The notes beneath the pieces are model-generated. The model ran no database searches. It had not been told where the DNA came from and was given only the letters and a program-made list of their open reading frames with translations. A DNA stretch of 64,000 nt from the NCBI RefSeq assembly GCF_900106995.1, contig NZ_FNOK01000050.1, positions 1 through 64,000 on the forward strand. The letters are read 5' to 3'. Each line of letters starts with the position of its first letter. The stretch's first letter is position 1. This document shows positions 8,415-17,693 of the stretch, in pieces. The stretch is from Saccharopolyspora shandongensis (lineage in GTDB: Bacteria > Actinomycetota > Actinomycetes > Mycobacteriales > Pseudonocardiaceae). The position numbers were made by a program, and so were the translations under genes.

Positions 8415-8930
8415 TCAACCGAGCACGGGGTCGAGGCCCGGGTTCTCCGCTGCTTCCTCATCGATGTCCCCGATGTCCATTCCGGTGGGGACGATCAGCA
8501 CCGGACACCGTGCTTTGTGGATGCAGCGCAGCGCCGTGCTGCCGAGCACCACGTCGGCAACCCGCCCATGCCGTTGATCGCCCAGCACCAGCATGGCGGC
8601 CTTCATCGAGCGGTCCGCCAGCACTTCGGCGGGGTGTCCTTCCAGGAGCTCGGCATGCACCTCGGGTGCGGACTCCCCGCCCAGGCAGGTTCTGACGATG
8701 CTGGTGAGGTCTCGCCAGCGCTGTTCGCGGGCGTGATGCGGTGCCAGTTCGGGGTGCATCGTCAGCGGCCCGGGCCCGGCGAGAACCGCGTGCGATTGCC
8801 ACACCATGATCGCGTACACCGACGCAGCGCGTACCCGCGCTTCCCTCAGTGCCCACCGCAGGGCGCGAATGCTGGCTTGCGACCCGTCGATTCCCACCAC
8901 CAGCGGCCCGTCATAGTTCACGGTCCCCAC
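8415..8930 (-). CDS. Single-domain universal stress protein, degenerate ATP loop
   Basis: A 171-residue single UspA domain that begins LVVGIDGSQASIRALRWAL. The nucleotide loop reads GDQRHGRVADVVLGS, where the second glycine is arginine, so ATP binding is doubtful. About 20 acidic residues extend the C-terminus (GMDIGDIDEEAAENPG). The start is GTG 8930, with GTG 8921 possible. The gene may be co-transcribed with the membrane protein upstream (stop at 8956, 25-base gap). Confidence 0.88.
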   Translation of the reverse strand: MGTVNYDGPLVVGIDGSQASIRALRWALREARVRAASVYAIMVWQSHAVLAGPGPLTMHPELAPHHAREQRWRDLTSIVRTCLGGESAPEVHAELLEGHPAEVLADRSMKAAMLVLGDQRHGRVADVVLGSTALRCIHKARCPVLIVPTGMDIGDIDEEAAENPGLDPVLG

Positions 8931-8955
8931 ATCGCACTCCCGTCACACCAACGGC

Positions 8956-9552
8956 TCAGTGCTCCAGCCACTTCGCTTCGACGCTCGCCCACTCCCGGCT
9001 CCAGGCACGCACGGCGCATGCGTCGGCGATCTTCCGAACACCCCAGATCGACACTGCGCACAGCAACTGCCCGGTGACCATGATTCCGACCGTGAAACCG
9101 ACAGCAGAGGCCCGCAGCTGGCTTTCGCTCGGCGGCGCAACCGTGATGTGTTCGGCCCTGTCGACCCACACCCAGATCTTGCTGCCAAGCACTGTTCTCG
9201 GCGGGACGGCAGTCGTATCCATGTATCCGTTCCCGTCTGCGCCGATCCACGAGACCTCGGCCGAGTACGTGACGGAGTGGTTCTCCGGTCCGCCGATCAC
9301 GTGGGCTTCGGGTGTACCCGTCACCACCGCTTCCACCGGTCGCCCGGTCGCTGCGGCAACCGCAGCCGCACCTGCCGCACTGGCATAGCTCGCTTTTCCG
9401 GCCGCGATCGCAGCCGGAACCATCAACACGGCCGCTGCGAGCAACGCGAGAATCGCTATCGCAGCGACCCGGTCCAGCCGTCGCCGCAACGGATTCCGCC
9501 CCAGGGAATGGGTGAGCCAACGAACGTGGGCCCCGACCGATTTGGCGTCCAT
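8956..9552 (-). CDS. Rv1733c-like two-helix membrane protein
   Basis: A 198-residue protein with the layout of the actinobacterial Rv1733c family: a short basic N-terminus, one helix at about 29-51 (AIAILALLAAAVLMVPAAIA), an extracytoplasmic domain of about 105 residues, and a second helix near 155-177. Rv1733c is a DosR-regulated membrane protein of unknown function. ATG 9552 is chosen because GGAG lies upstream and translation then starts at MDAKSVGAHVRWL; a GTG at 9579 in the same frame is an alternative. It is upstream of the USP at 8930 on the same strand. Confidence 0.75.
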   Translation of the reverse strand: MDAKSVGAHVRWLTHSLGRNPLRRRLDRVAAIAILALLAAAVLMVPAAIAAGKASYASAAGAAAVAAATGRPVEAVVTGTPEAHVIGGPENHSVTYSAEVSWIGADGNGYMDTTAVPPRTVLGSKIWVWVDRAEHITVAPPSESQLRASAVGFTVGIMVTGQLLCAVSIWGVRKIADACAVRAWSREWASVEAKWLEH

Positions 9553-9608
9553 CACGTGCTCCAGAAGGTTTTCCTCCACTCAAGATTGGACCACCCGCCC
9601 GGCGGCGA

Positions 9609-10090
9609 TTAGGGCATTTCGTCATCGAGACCGGGCCCGTGCGGCCGCGCCGGTCTCGGCGCGCAGTCGCGTGCCCCGTCTCCTGAGCCGTCCGGCCCAC
9701 TCCCAGTCGAGATCCCGGCACTGTGCTGCTCCGGAACAGCGGTCGACCGGGTCCGGCCGCGGTAGCGGTAGAACTCATCGGCACCCCAGACCAGCACGGG
9801 GAAGGACAGCATCAGCGCGTAGGCCCATCCAGGCGGGGGCGCGGTGCCGAACACGGCCTGCAGCGGCGGCAGGTAGATGATCGCGGCGGCGAACAGGATC
9901 TCGAACGCGCAGCCCGCGAGCAGCAGCCGGTTGGTGGCAAGGCCCACTCGGCGCAGCGCGGTGCGGGCGGTGAGCGCGGTTCCGAGCTGGAAGAACACGA
10001 TCGCGACGAAACTCGTTGTCGTGGCTTGCAGGTACGTGTGAAGCAACCCGGGGTCGTTCGAAGCGTCGACCGGAACACCGCTATCGGCTA
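9609..10090 (-). pseudogene. Cation P-type ATPase, C-terminal remnant
   Basis: The reading frame gives only the last membrane helices of a P2-type cation ATPase: [35 protein letters not shown] and SFPVLVWGADEFYRY. These match the C-terminus of the intact ATPase at 36076-38841 ([42 protein letters not shown]). The fragment has no catalytic domain and abuts the end of the pncB gene. It is not simply the other half of the remnant at 3509-4325, because on the minus strand the order would be reversed. Confidence 0.85.
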
Positions 10091-11418
10091 GAGGTGTCCT
10101 CCAGGCCGTACCGGGTTGCCAGGAACCGTTGCAGATCACCCGTCAACCGTCGCAGCTTCGTACTCCACTTCACCTCGACCTGTGTGGGGTCGGTGAGCAG
10201 GCGCGCCGTATCGGGGAGCCATTGGAGATCTCGATCGAATCGCTGGTGCGCCACGGCGACGGGTTCCGGGCCGTCCAGGCGATCTCCGCCGCGCATCATC
10301 AGACGTAACAACGGTTCTCGGTCATCTGGTGGTGTTTCGTCTCGCAGGACGAGGAGGTCCGGCTCTCCGGAATCGCCGCGGTAGACCTGCTTCGCGCCGG
10401 GCGCGGTCAGTTTGCCCGACGATAGTTTCATCACCGGGCGATGGCTGTATTCGACGAGTTTGTAGGCGCTGTCCAAGGACGGCGCATCGGCTGACACACC
10501 CATGCGAGTCCCGATGCCGAAGGCGTCGATCGGGGTGTCGGCGAGGGCCGCGAGCTGGTGCTCGTCCAGCCCGCCGCTGGCCATGATCCGCGCATCGGTG
10601 AAGCCGGCGTCGTCGAGCAGGCGGCGGGAGTGGATCGCCAGCTCGCCCAGGTCGCCGGAGTCGAGCCGGATGCCCAAGTGCCCGCCGGGACGTGCCTCCG
10701 CGGCGACCTCAATGGCGGTGCGCACACCCTGCAACGTGTCATAAGTGTCCACCAGGAACACCGTGGCACCGGGAAAGTCTTCCGCGAAGGCCCCGAAAGC
10801 CGCCCGCTCATCTTGGAACGCCTCCACATAGGAATGCGCCATCGTCCCGGCAGCCGGAAGGCCGAACTCCCGCGCCGCGGCCACGTAGCTGGTGCCTGCG
10901 AAGCCGACGATCGCCGATGCCCGCGCGACCGCCCTGGCGGCTTCCAGGCCATGGGTGCGCCGTGCGGCGAAGTCGATCAGATCCGCCCGCGGCGCGGCGA
11001 TCCGGCACCGTGCCGCCTTGGCCGCCACCGACGACTGGTACGTCACGAAGTTCAGCAAAGCCGTCTCCGCCAGCTGCGCCTGCGCAATAGGTGCGGTGAC
11101 CTCCAGGAACGGTTCGTCAGCGAAGACCACCCGCCCCTCGGGCACCGCCCACACCTCGCCGGTGAACCGCAGCTCGTCCAGCGCCGCCAAGTCGTCCTCG
11201 CGCAGCCCGACCACGTCGGCGAGGTAAGTCAGCTCGTCATTGTCGAAATGCAGGTGCTGGAGGAAATCCAGGCAGTCGGCAAGGCCAGCGGAGACCAGGA
11301 ATCCCCGATCACGCGGCAACTTCCGGGCGAACAGGCTGAACGTCGCCAGCGCGGTCATGCCACGGCGCAGATAGCTGGCCGCCATCCTGATCTCGTACAG
11401 ATCGGTGCACAGCGACAT
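10081..11418 (-). CDS. pncB: Nicotinate phosphoribosyltransferase
   Basis: A 445-residue enzyme that converts nicotinate and PRPP to nicotinate mononucleotide in NAD salvage. The segment FAARRTHGLEAA carries His156, the residue that is phosphorylated in this family, and the PRPP-site phrases GIRLDSGDL and IMASGGLDE follow. The length fits the family. It lies 12 bases downstream of the SRPBCC gene, so they are probably one transcript. In M. tuberculosis the paralogue pncB2 belongs to the DosR regulon, which fits the surroundings. A NAD synthetase gene lies at 26101. Confidence 0.95.
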   Translation of the reverse strand: MSLCTDLYEIRMAASYLRRGMTALATFSLFARKLPRDRGFLVSAGLADCLDFLQHLHFDNDELTYLADVVGLREDDLAALDELRFTGEVWAVPEGRVVFADEPFLEVTAPIAQAQLAETALLNFVTYQSSVAAKAARCRIAAPRADLIDFAARRTHGLEAARAVARASAIVGFAGTSYVAAAREFGLPAAGTMAHSYVEAFQDERAAFGAFAEDFPGATVFLVDTYDTLQGVRTAIEVAAEARPGGHLGIRLDSGDLGELAIHSRRLLDDAGFTDARIMASGGLDEHQLAALADTPIDAFGIGTRMGVSADAPSLDSAYKLVEYSHRPVMKLSSGKLTAPGAKQVYRGDSGEPDLLVLRDETPPDDREPLLRLMMRGGDRLDGPEPVAVAHQRFDRDLQWLPDTARLLTDPTQVEVKWSTKLRRLTGDLQRFLATRYGLEDTSSR

Positions 11419-11430
11419 CGCGGCCGCCGA

Positions 11431-12069
11431 CTATGCCGCCTGCTCGGCGGCCGTGCGCAGGGTGGCCCGCATGATCGCCCGGACGAACGGCTTCACCGTC
11501 CGCCAGTACACCCCGAACACCCGACGGGTCATCGGATCGCAAAGCGTCGTGCGGATGTCGTACGTCACCAGACTGCTGTTGCGGCCGTAGGGGCGTACGG
11601 ACAGCGATGAGATGATCTTGCCTCGGCCGGGTTTGCCGTACTCGCGGAACTCCTCGGCCGGCACGGGCTCCCAGCGCACGATCGGGGTCCAGAACCGGCC
11701 TGTCGCGCCGAAGACGACCTCGCGTCCCGGTTGCTCGCCGAGCAGCACCCAGTCCTCACTGGCGACGAGGTCGTCGTAGGTCAGCCGGGTCGGTTGCCGT
11801 GGCGGAACGCGTCTCTTGAGCCGTTCGGGCAGCGCGCGCACCCACATCGCCAGGTCAGCGGTGCGGGACCGGATCGTGAGCAGATCGAGGTGGCGGAGGG
11901 CGGAGTACACCGCATCCGGCGGCCTGTTCACCACGAGGTGTTCCACTGCGTCGAAGTCGTATTCGGCGGCGAAGTCGTCGATCGTCACGGTTCGGCCGGT
12001 GACCTCCCAGGGCGTCGAGGTGACGGTGGTGTCAGGCGTGGTACCGGTCTCCTTCGTTTCCTTGTTCAT
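11431..12069 (-). CDS. Hypothetical SRPBCC-fold protein
   Basis: A 212-residue soluble protein. After a polar, threonine-rich N-terminus the sequence has features of a START/SRPBCC lipid-binding fold: VEHLVVNRPPDAVYSALRHL, WVRALPERL, WTPIVRWEPVPAEEF and a closing helix RTVKPFVRAIMRATLRTAAE. ATG 12069 is preceded by GGAGAAGATCCG. It is followed 12 bases later by pncB. I do not recognise a specific function; similar proteins are found in actinobacterial stress clusters. Confidence 0.7.
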   Translation of the reverse strand: MNKETKETGTTPDTTVTSTPWEVTGRTVTIDDFAAEYDFDAVEHLVVNRPPDAVYSALRHLDLLTIRSRTADLAMWVRALPERLKRRVPPRQPTRLTYDDLVASEDWVLLGEQPGREVVFGATGRFWTPIVRWEPVPAEEFREYGKPGRGKIISSLSVRPYGRNSSLVTYDIRTTLCDPMTRRVFGVYWRTVKPFVRAIMRATLRTAAEQAA

Positions 12070-12184
12070 CGGATCTTCTCCCCGTCCTGAAAACGAATTC
12101 GGTTGCTGGAAGGCGTCGGCGCACGATCCGCATGCCTCGGGTACCACCACCGCGAAGGGGCGATACATCCGGCGCCGCAGCACG

Positions 12185-12442
12185 TCATGTTCTCCGGCGA
12201 CCGTGCTCCGACAGCGCCTGCAGCCGGCGGCGGTATTCCTCTTCGTCGATGTCTCCACGAGCGAACCGCTCCCCGAGGATCTCTTCCGCGGAGCCGGTGC
12301 CCTTCTCGGCCCGCCCGGTGCGCCCGAGGTAGCGGACCAGTGCAACGATGGCGGCGATGATCAGTGCCCAGAACAGCACCATGCTCACCGTCATCATCGC
12401 GAACCCCCATACCCCCACTCCGTAGCCGTCCCAGTAGTGCAT
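12185..12442 (-). CDS. SHOCT-domain small membrane protein
   Basis: An 85-residue protein with one N-terminal membrane helix (about 12-40, rich in Ile, Ala and Val) and a C-terminal SHOCT motif, EILGERFARGDIDEEEYRRR. SHOCT segments are short helices at the ends of oligomerising membrane proteins. ATG 12442 is preceded by GGAAGGAGAGGGCG. It follows the USP gene whose stop lies at 12472, so it may share that transcript. Confidence 0.82.
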   Translation of the reverse strand: MHYWDGYGVGVWGFAMMTVSMVLFWALIIAAIVALVRYLGRTGRAEKGTGSAEEILGERFARGDIDEEEYRRRLQALSEHGRRRT

Positions 12443-12471
12443 CGCCCTCTCCTTCCGGGAATTCCCCGACA

Positions 12472-13359
12472 TCAATGCACCACTAGCAGCAGGCACGGTG
12501 CGTGGTGCACGAGCTGCTGGCTCGTCGAACCCAGCAGCAGGCCGGTGAAACCTCCTCGTCCGCGCGCACCGACGACGACGAGCTGGGCGTGTTCGGCTTG
12601 TTCGAGCAGTGCTCGTGCTGGTCGGCCGTGCGCAACGACGCGTCGCACCGCGACATCCGGATACTTGTCGCCCCAGCCGGCCATCGTTTCGGCGAGGAAA
12701 CGTTCTTCCTCGGCTTGTACGGCGGCGCCACGGCCCTCTGCGTGGAAGCTGTACCAGGCTTGTTCGGACCCGGCTTCGTGCCAGGCGTGGACTGCGACCA
12801 GCGGGGCGCTGCGCATTGCGGCGGCGTCGAACGCCGCTGTCAGAACCAGCTCCTGCCCGTCCCGGGCGTCCACGCCGACGACGACCGGCGCGTCGGGCCT
12901 CAGGTCGGTCGCCGGTCGCCGCACGACCGCGACCGGGCATTGACCCTGCGCGCACAAGGCCACCGCGACCGATCCCACGACCAAGCCGGTGAAGCCACCG
13001 AGTCCGCGGCTGCCCACGACCATCAGCTGCGCCTTGCGCGATTCCTCGATGAGCACGGACGCGGCGTCGCCGGCGCGGACGAAGGTCCGCACTTCCACCA
13101 CTGGGGCGGCGGCGTGCGCCTCTTCCTTGGCGCGGTGCAGCCAAACCTGGGCCTGTCGTGCCAGCGCGTCGCTATAGGTCTGCGGCGGCGGCATCGTCGG
13201 CAGATCCGGAAGGTACATCTGCGCGAGGACATCGCAGAAGACGACCCGCAACCACGTGCTGCGGCGAACAGCCTCGGCCGCCGCCCAGCACGCCGCGTCG
13301 AGCGCCGACGAGGAGCCGTCGATGCCCACCGTCACCGGTTTCGGCCCAGGAATCGTCAC
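12472..13359 (-). CDS. Universal stress protein, tandem UspA domains
   Basis: A 295-residue tandem USP with two intact loops, GSRGLGGFTGLVVGS and GARGRGGFTGLLLGS. Start GTG 13359 overlaps the stop codon of the upstream Acg-like gene (GTGA), which indicates translational coupling. Domain one has an insert of aromatic and proline residues (QMYLPDLPTMPPPQTYSD) after the second strand, compared with the other USPs here. Confidence 0.92.
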   Translation of the reverse strand: MTIPGPKPVTVGIDGSSSALDAACWAAAEAVRRSTWLRVVFCDVLAQMYLPDLPTMPPPQTYSDALARQAQVWLHRAKEEAHAAAPVVEVRTFVRAGDAASVLIEESRKAQLMVVGSRGLGGFTGLVVGSVAVALCAQGQCPVAVVRRPATDLRPDAPVVVGVDARDGQELVLTAAFDAAAMRSAPLVAVHAWHEAGSEQAWYSFHAEGRGAAVQAEEERFLAETMAGWGDKYPDVAVRRVVAHGRPARALLEQAEHAQLVVVGARGRGGFTGLLLGSTSQQLVHHAPCLLLVVH

Positions 13360-14009
13360 GGCTGCCCCCTGCGGTTTCCGGGCGTCGCCTCCGCTGGATG
13401 CCCGAACCGCATCAGCGCCTGCGGCACCGTCGACAACCCGAGGCGGACCGCCAGCGCATCCCTGACCTCTTCCAGGTGCAGCGGCTGCGTCATGATCGAG
13501 GCCGCCAGTCCGGCGCTGGTGGCCTCCAGCCACGCTTGTTCGACGGCCTCGCCGGCCCGGATGTGATCAAGCGACTCGTCACCCCGGCTGCTGACCACGA
13601 GCAGGGATTCACGCTCGATCCGGGCGGCGAGCACGGACTCATCCGGAATCCGGGTCCGGGAGGTGGCCAGGCCGACCGCCCCCAAACCCGCCGAAAATAG
13701 GTCGTCCCAGGCCAACCCAAGCTCGCCCTCCCCTCTCGACTCGCCCGGCGCGTTGGTCCACAAGCTCAACTCGCGCTGGTAGTCGACATTGCCTTGGAAG
13801 GCCCCCGCCGCGTAAGCGAGCAGCCGCACCACCGCGAGCGCTTCGTCTCCACCGCTGATCCACCGGCCGACCACCGACAAGCCGGCTCGTCGAGCCGACG
13901 CCGCTTGCTGCTGGGCAAACCACCCATCAAATGTCACCTCGGCAGACGAAACACCCGCGTCGACGGTTCCGCACCGGCCAGGTGGGCGGGTAGGGCTGAT
14001 GGTCACCAC
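13356..14009 (-). CDS. Acg-like nitroreductase-fold protein, N-terminally short
   Basis: A 217-residue protein that matches the C-terminal two thirds of the Acg/Rv2032 family, flavin-binding nitroreductase-fold proteins induced under hypoxia: WTNAPGESR, VVSSRGDESLDHIRAGEAVE, and the closing AASIMTQPLHLEEVRD and LMRFGHPAEATP. Family members are about 330 residues and begin with a RAPSVHNSQPW region that is absent here, so this copy is probably non-functional or minimal. It starts at GTG 14009 directly after the stop of the upstream acyl-CoA synthetase gene and overlaps the USP start at its end, so the block is transcribed as one unit. Confidence 0.7.
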   Translation of the reverse strand: MVTISPTRPPGRCGTVDAGVSSAEVTFDGWFAQQQAASARRAGLSVVGRWISGGDEALAVVRLLAYAAGAFQGNVDYQRELSLWTNAPGESRGEGELGLAWDDLFSAGLGAVGLATSRTRIPDESVLAARIERESLLVVSSRGDESLDHIRAGEAVEQAWLEATSAGLAASIMTQPLHLEEVRDALAVRLGLSTVPQALMRFGHPAEATPGNRRGQP

Positions 14010-16699
14010 TCACGCCCGCAGCTTGCGGATCAGCGGGTCGACGGGTTCCCGCGGTTCGAGGCGAACGCGCGCGTCGGGAACGCACACGCCCCGTTCGGAG
14101 GCGATCACTGGATTGAGGTCCACCTCAGCGATTTCAGGCAGCACTTCGGCCATGCGAGCGGTGCGCAGCAGCACGTCGATCAGCTTGCCGCTGTCCAGCC
14201 GCGCGTGGCCGAACAGCTGCGGAGCGGCGCGCAGTTCGTGGAGCATGTCTGCGGCGTCGCGATCGGTCAGCGGGACGAGCCGGTGGCTGCGGTCGGCGAT
14301 CAGATCGGTGTCGGTCCCGCCCAGCCCGAACGTGACCACCGGACCGAACGCGGCGTCATTGGTAACGCCGACCAAGAACTCCTGCCCGGCCTCTACCGAG
14401 GGTTGCAGCACGACGCCGCTGAACGCTGCGCCGAAGCGGCCATGCAGCCGAGTCCAGGCGCCGCGCAGCTCGGCGACGGTCGACACGCCCAGCACGACAC
14501 CGCCTGCCTGCGCCTTGTGCAGGACTCCTGCCGCCCGGACCTTCACGACGACGCACCCGCCCAGCTCACGGAATGTGGCGAGGGCCTCAGCCACGGTGGT
14601 GCAGGTCCTCGCCGGCACGACGGGGAGCCCGAAGTGCCTCAGGACAGCCGTCACAGGCTCCGGATCCAGCCACCCTCCCCCGGGCATCTTCTCGAGCGCC
14701 TCTGCGATGAGCGCGCGGGCCGCGGCGATGTCGACATCAGCGAAGTCGGGAACGACTCCGGGAGGGCGAGCCAGCCAGTGCGCGTACTCGGCGAGATCGG
14801 CAAGCACGCGGGCAGCCAGCGAGGGATCGGCGAACGCGGGAACCCGCACATTGCCCGCTTCGAGCGCAGCGACCGATTCCGACTGCCCGCCGCGCACGAC
14901 GAGCACCGGCTTGTCGCATCCACCCGCCCGCACCCGCGCCACCATCTCGGCCAGCCCCGCTGCCGGATCGCTTACCGCGGTGCGAACCACCGGCACGACG
15001 ACGGAGTCGATCGATGGATCGCCGAGGACGGCCGTCACGGTTCGCGCGAACTTGTCGCTGTCGATCGTGGCAGTCGCGTCCACCGGATTGCTCAGGCTCG
15101 CGTGCCCCGGGAGGTTCGCGGCCAACCAGTCGCGGGTGTCCTCACGCAGTGACGGGAATTCCAGCCCCGCTCGTGCGCATGCGTCAGCGGAGAGCACGCC
15201 GAGACCGCCGGCATTGGTCACCACCGCGGCACGCCGCCCGGACGGCACCGCCTGCCAGCAGACAACGCCGATCACGGCCAGCAGTTCCGCGAGATCGTCG
15301 ACGCCGATGACACCGGTCTGCCGCAGCAAGGCGTCCCTGGTCGTGCCCGGCGTCGCGGTGGCCGCGGTGTGCGATGCCGCCGCCTGCTGAGCGACCGGGC
15401 TCGCGCCGCTGCGCAGCACGATCAAAGGCTTGGTGCGGCTCACCCGGCGAGCCAGCCACGCAAATTTCCGCGGATTGCCAAAGGATTCCAGGTACAGCGC
15501 TCCTACCCGGGTGGCCTCGTCGCGCTCCCACCACAGCAGCATGTCGTTGCCGCTCACGTCGTATTTATCCCCTGTGGACACCAAAGCGGAAATCCCCAGT
15601 CCTAGTCCGGAAAGACCTTCGAGCAGAGCGATCCCGACGCCTCCGGACTGGGTGGCGACCCCCACCTGTCCCGCCGGGATGCCGGCCGCAGCGAAGGTCG
15701 CGTTGAGCCGTACCTCGGGATCAGCGTTGATCACCCCCAGGCAGTTCGGCCCAAGCAGCCGCATCCCCCAACAGCGGACCGCTTCCAGCAGCCGCTCGGC
15801 GAGCACCTGGTCCTCGGTGAGCCCCGCAGCGAGCACGACCAGCGCCCGCACCCCGGACCGCCCGCATTCCTCAGCGACATCCGGCACGACGTCCGCTGGC
15901 ACGCACAGAACCGCCAGCTCCGGCGGGTCAGGTAGATCAATCACGCTTCGATGCGCCGGCAGGCCGCAGACCCGGCCACCACGGCGGTTGACCGCGTAGA
16001 CCGCACCGGCGAAGCCGCCGTCGAGGATGTTGCGCAACACGGCGTTGCCGGCGGCGGACGTTCGCCGGCTGGCCCCCACCACCGCCACCGACGCTGGGCG
16101 GAGCAACCACCGCAGGCTCGCGACATCGGCCACCCGTTCCCGGTCGCTGAGCCGGGAGTAGTACTGCTCGCCGATGTGGAGGTCCAGCTTCACCTGGTAG
16201 GTCGTCCCGTCCAGCCGGGTGCTGCACCGCAAGCCGCTGTCGAGGAACACCCGCAGCATCGCCGAATTCTCCGCCAACACCTCGGCCAGGAACATCCGGA
16301 TCCCGCGCTGCCGCGCCGCGGCCACCAGGTGCTCCAGCAGCAACGTGGCCACCCCGTGCGCGTGGAGTGGGGGTCGACCAGGAAAGCGACCTCGGCAACC
16401 TCCCCGACCAGGGTCTCGAAGTGCCCGATCCCGACCAGGTGGTCGACGCGGAACGCGCCGAGGGCCAGCACGTGCGCATCGCCGACGGCCACCAGCCCAC
16501 GCAGGAAACGCTCAAGGCCGGTCCGCGACGGAATCCCGAAGAACCGGAAGTAACGATCCTCCTCGGTGAGCTCGCCGTGCAGGCGTTCGAGTTCGGCAAG
16601 ATCGTCAGGGCGCAGCGGCCGGATCGTGACGACGCTTCCATCGGCCAGAACCACGCGCGCCGCGCGCGGACGACCAGAAACCGGTTCCTCATCCGACAC
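14010..16699 (-). pseudogene. GNAT acetyltransferase / NDP-forming acyl-CoA synthetase fusion, frameshifted
   Basis: An N-terminal GNAT domain (about 165 residues, IRPLRPDDLAELERLHGELT) is joined to an NDP-forming acyl-CoA synthetase: a CoA-binding domain (VAVVGASRRTSAAGNAVLRN), a ligase domain (GPNCLGVIN, SQSGG-like TQSGGVGIALLE) and a C-terminal ATP-grasp part (VVVKVRAAGVLHKAQAGGVVLG). The order resembles Pat-type protein acetyltransferases of Streptomyces. The GNAT frame ends in VDPHSTRTGW, while the main frame resumes as LHAHGVATLLLEHL; one extra C in the C-run near 16370 would restore a single 896-residue frame. Start GTG 16699 lies behind GGAGGGGG. This may be a real lesion or a base-calling error in the C-run. 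Confidence 0.8.
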
Positions 16700-16777
16700 C
16701 GACGTTTGCCCCCTCCTGGTCCCCGCGTGCGAAGCAGCCGTGCTGTGGACGCTCCGCACCCGCAACATCCGAGGCAA

Positions 16778-16792
16778 GAGTCCATCGGCCCT
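16778..16792. promoter_or_regulatory. DosR/DevR-like box between divergent stress genes
   Basis: GAGTCCATCGGCCCT lies in the divergent gap between the acyl-CoA synthetase fusion (start 16699) and the USP gene (start 16854), about 60-80 bases from each. It shares ATCGGCCCT with the site at 22153. Confidence 0.5.
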
Positions 16793-16853
16793 CGCCATGG
16801 CACCAGGCTGATTGAAAACGTGGTCACCGCACGCAAGCGTGGGAGCACGGGAC

Positions 16854-17672
16854 ATGCCGAGGGAGAAGCAGTCCGTCGTGGCCGGGGTGGACGGGTCCGA
16901 GCCCTCGGCTCGGGCTGCGCTGTGGGCGGCTGCCGAAGCGGCCCGACTGGGCGTTCCGTTGCACCTGCTCCTGGTCGGCGACGATCCCGCTCGCGAGTCG
17001 CAGGCCAAGGAGACGGTGCAGGAGATCGCGGACCGCTGTCGGCTCGCCGTACCAACCCTGGAACTCGTAGCCGAGGTCGGCTTCGGGCATCCCGCCGAAG
17101 AGCTGGCCCGGCGATCCGACGCCGCCCGGCTGATCGTGGTCGGGTCGCACGGGCACGGCGCCTTCCATGACGCACTGCTCGGCTCCATCAGCACCGCTGT
17201 GGCCACGCACGCCAGGTGCCCGGTCGTCGTGATGCGTGGTGCAGGCACCGCAACGACGGGACCAGTGATCGTCGGGGTCGATGGCTCACCAGGCAGCAAA
17301 GCGGCGCTGCACTACGCCTTCGACGCCGCCAACCGGCGCCGTACCGACTTGGTCGCCGTGCAAGCACTGCCCGACGCGTACTTCATCCCCGGCCCCTACC
17401 CACACCCGGACCGACACGAAATCCAAGGGTGGGCCGAGCTCCATCTCGCGGAGCAACTTGCCGGGTGGACCGCAGACTATCCCGACGTAGGCGTGCGCAA
17501 AGCGATCACCAACGAACACCCGGTGCAAGCACTGTGCGAAGCCGCTCAGCATGCGCAACTGCTCGTCGTCGGCCACCGTGGGCACGGTGGCTTCGCCGGG
17601 CTGCTGCTGGGTTCGGTGGCCCGAGGGGTGCTTCACCACGCGCCATGTCCCGTAGCGGTGATCCGCACCTGA
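16854..17672 (+). CDS. Universal stress protein, tandem UspA domains
   Basis: A 272-residue tandem USP with intact loops GSHGHGAFHDALLGS and GHRGHGGFAGLLLGS. It is the closest relative in the window of the USP at 957: same length, and shared segments include ALPDAYFIPGPY against ALPNAYFIPGPY. ATG 16854 follows GGGAGCACGGGAC. It is followed 21 bases later by the formate dehydrogenase genes on the same strand, so it may be the first gene of that operon. Confidence 0.93.
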   Translation: MPREKQSVVAGVDGSEPSARAALWAAAEAARLGVPLHLLLVGDDPARESQAKETVQEIADRCRLAVPTLELVAEVGFGHPAEELARRSDAARLIVVGSHGHGAFHDALLGSISTAVATHARCPVVVMRGAGTATTGPVIVGVDGSPGSKAALHYAFDAANRRRTDLVAVQALPDAYFIPGPYPHPDRHEIQGWAELHLAEQLAGWTADYPDVGVRKAITNEHPVQALCEAAQHAQLLVVGHRGHGGFAGLLLGSVARGVLHHAPCPVAVIRT

Positions 17673-17693
17673 TGTGGTGAGGGAGTTGCAGTC

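Noticed and set aside
12066-12410. Arginine-rich minus-strand frame
   Set aside because: It is the out-of-frame shadow of the SHOCT gene and its leader and has no ribosome-binding site.
13991-14004. GGGCTGATGGTCAC as a DosR-like box before the Acg-like gene
   Set aside because: It overlaps the N-terminal codons of the Acg-like frame in a translationally coupled operon, where a promoter is unlikely.
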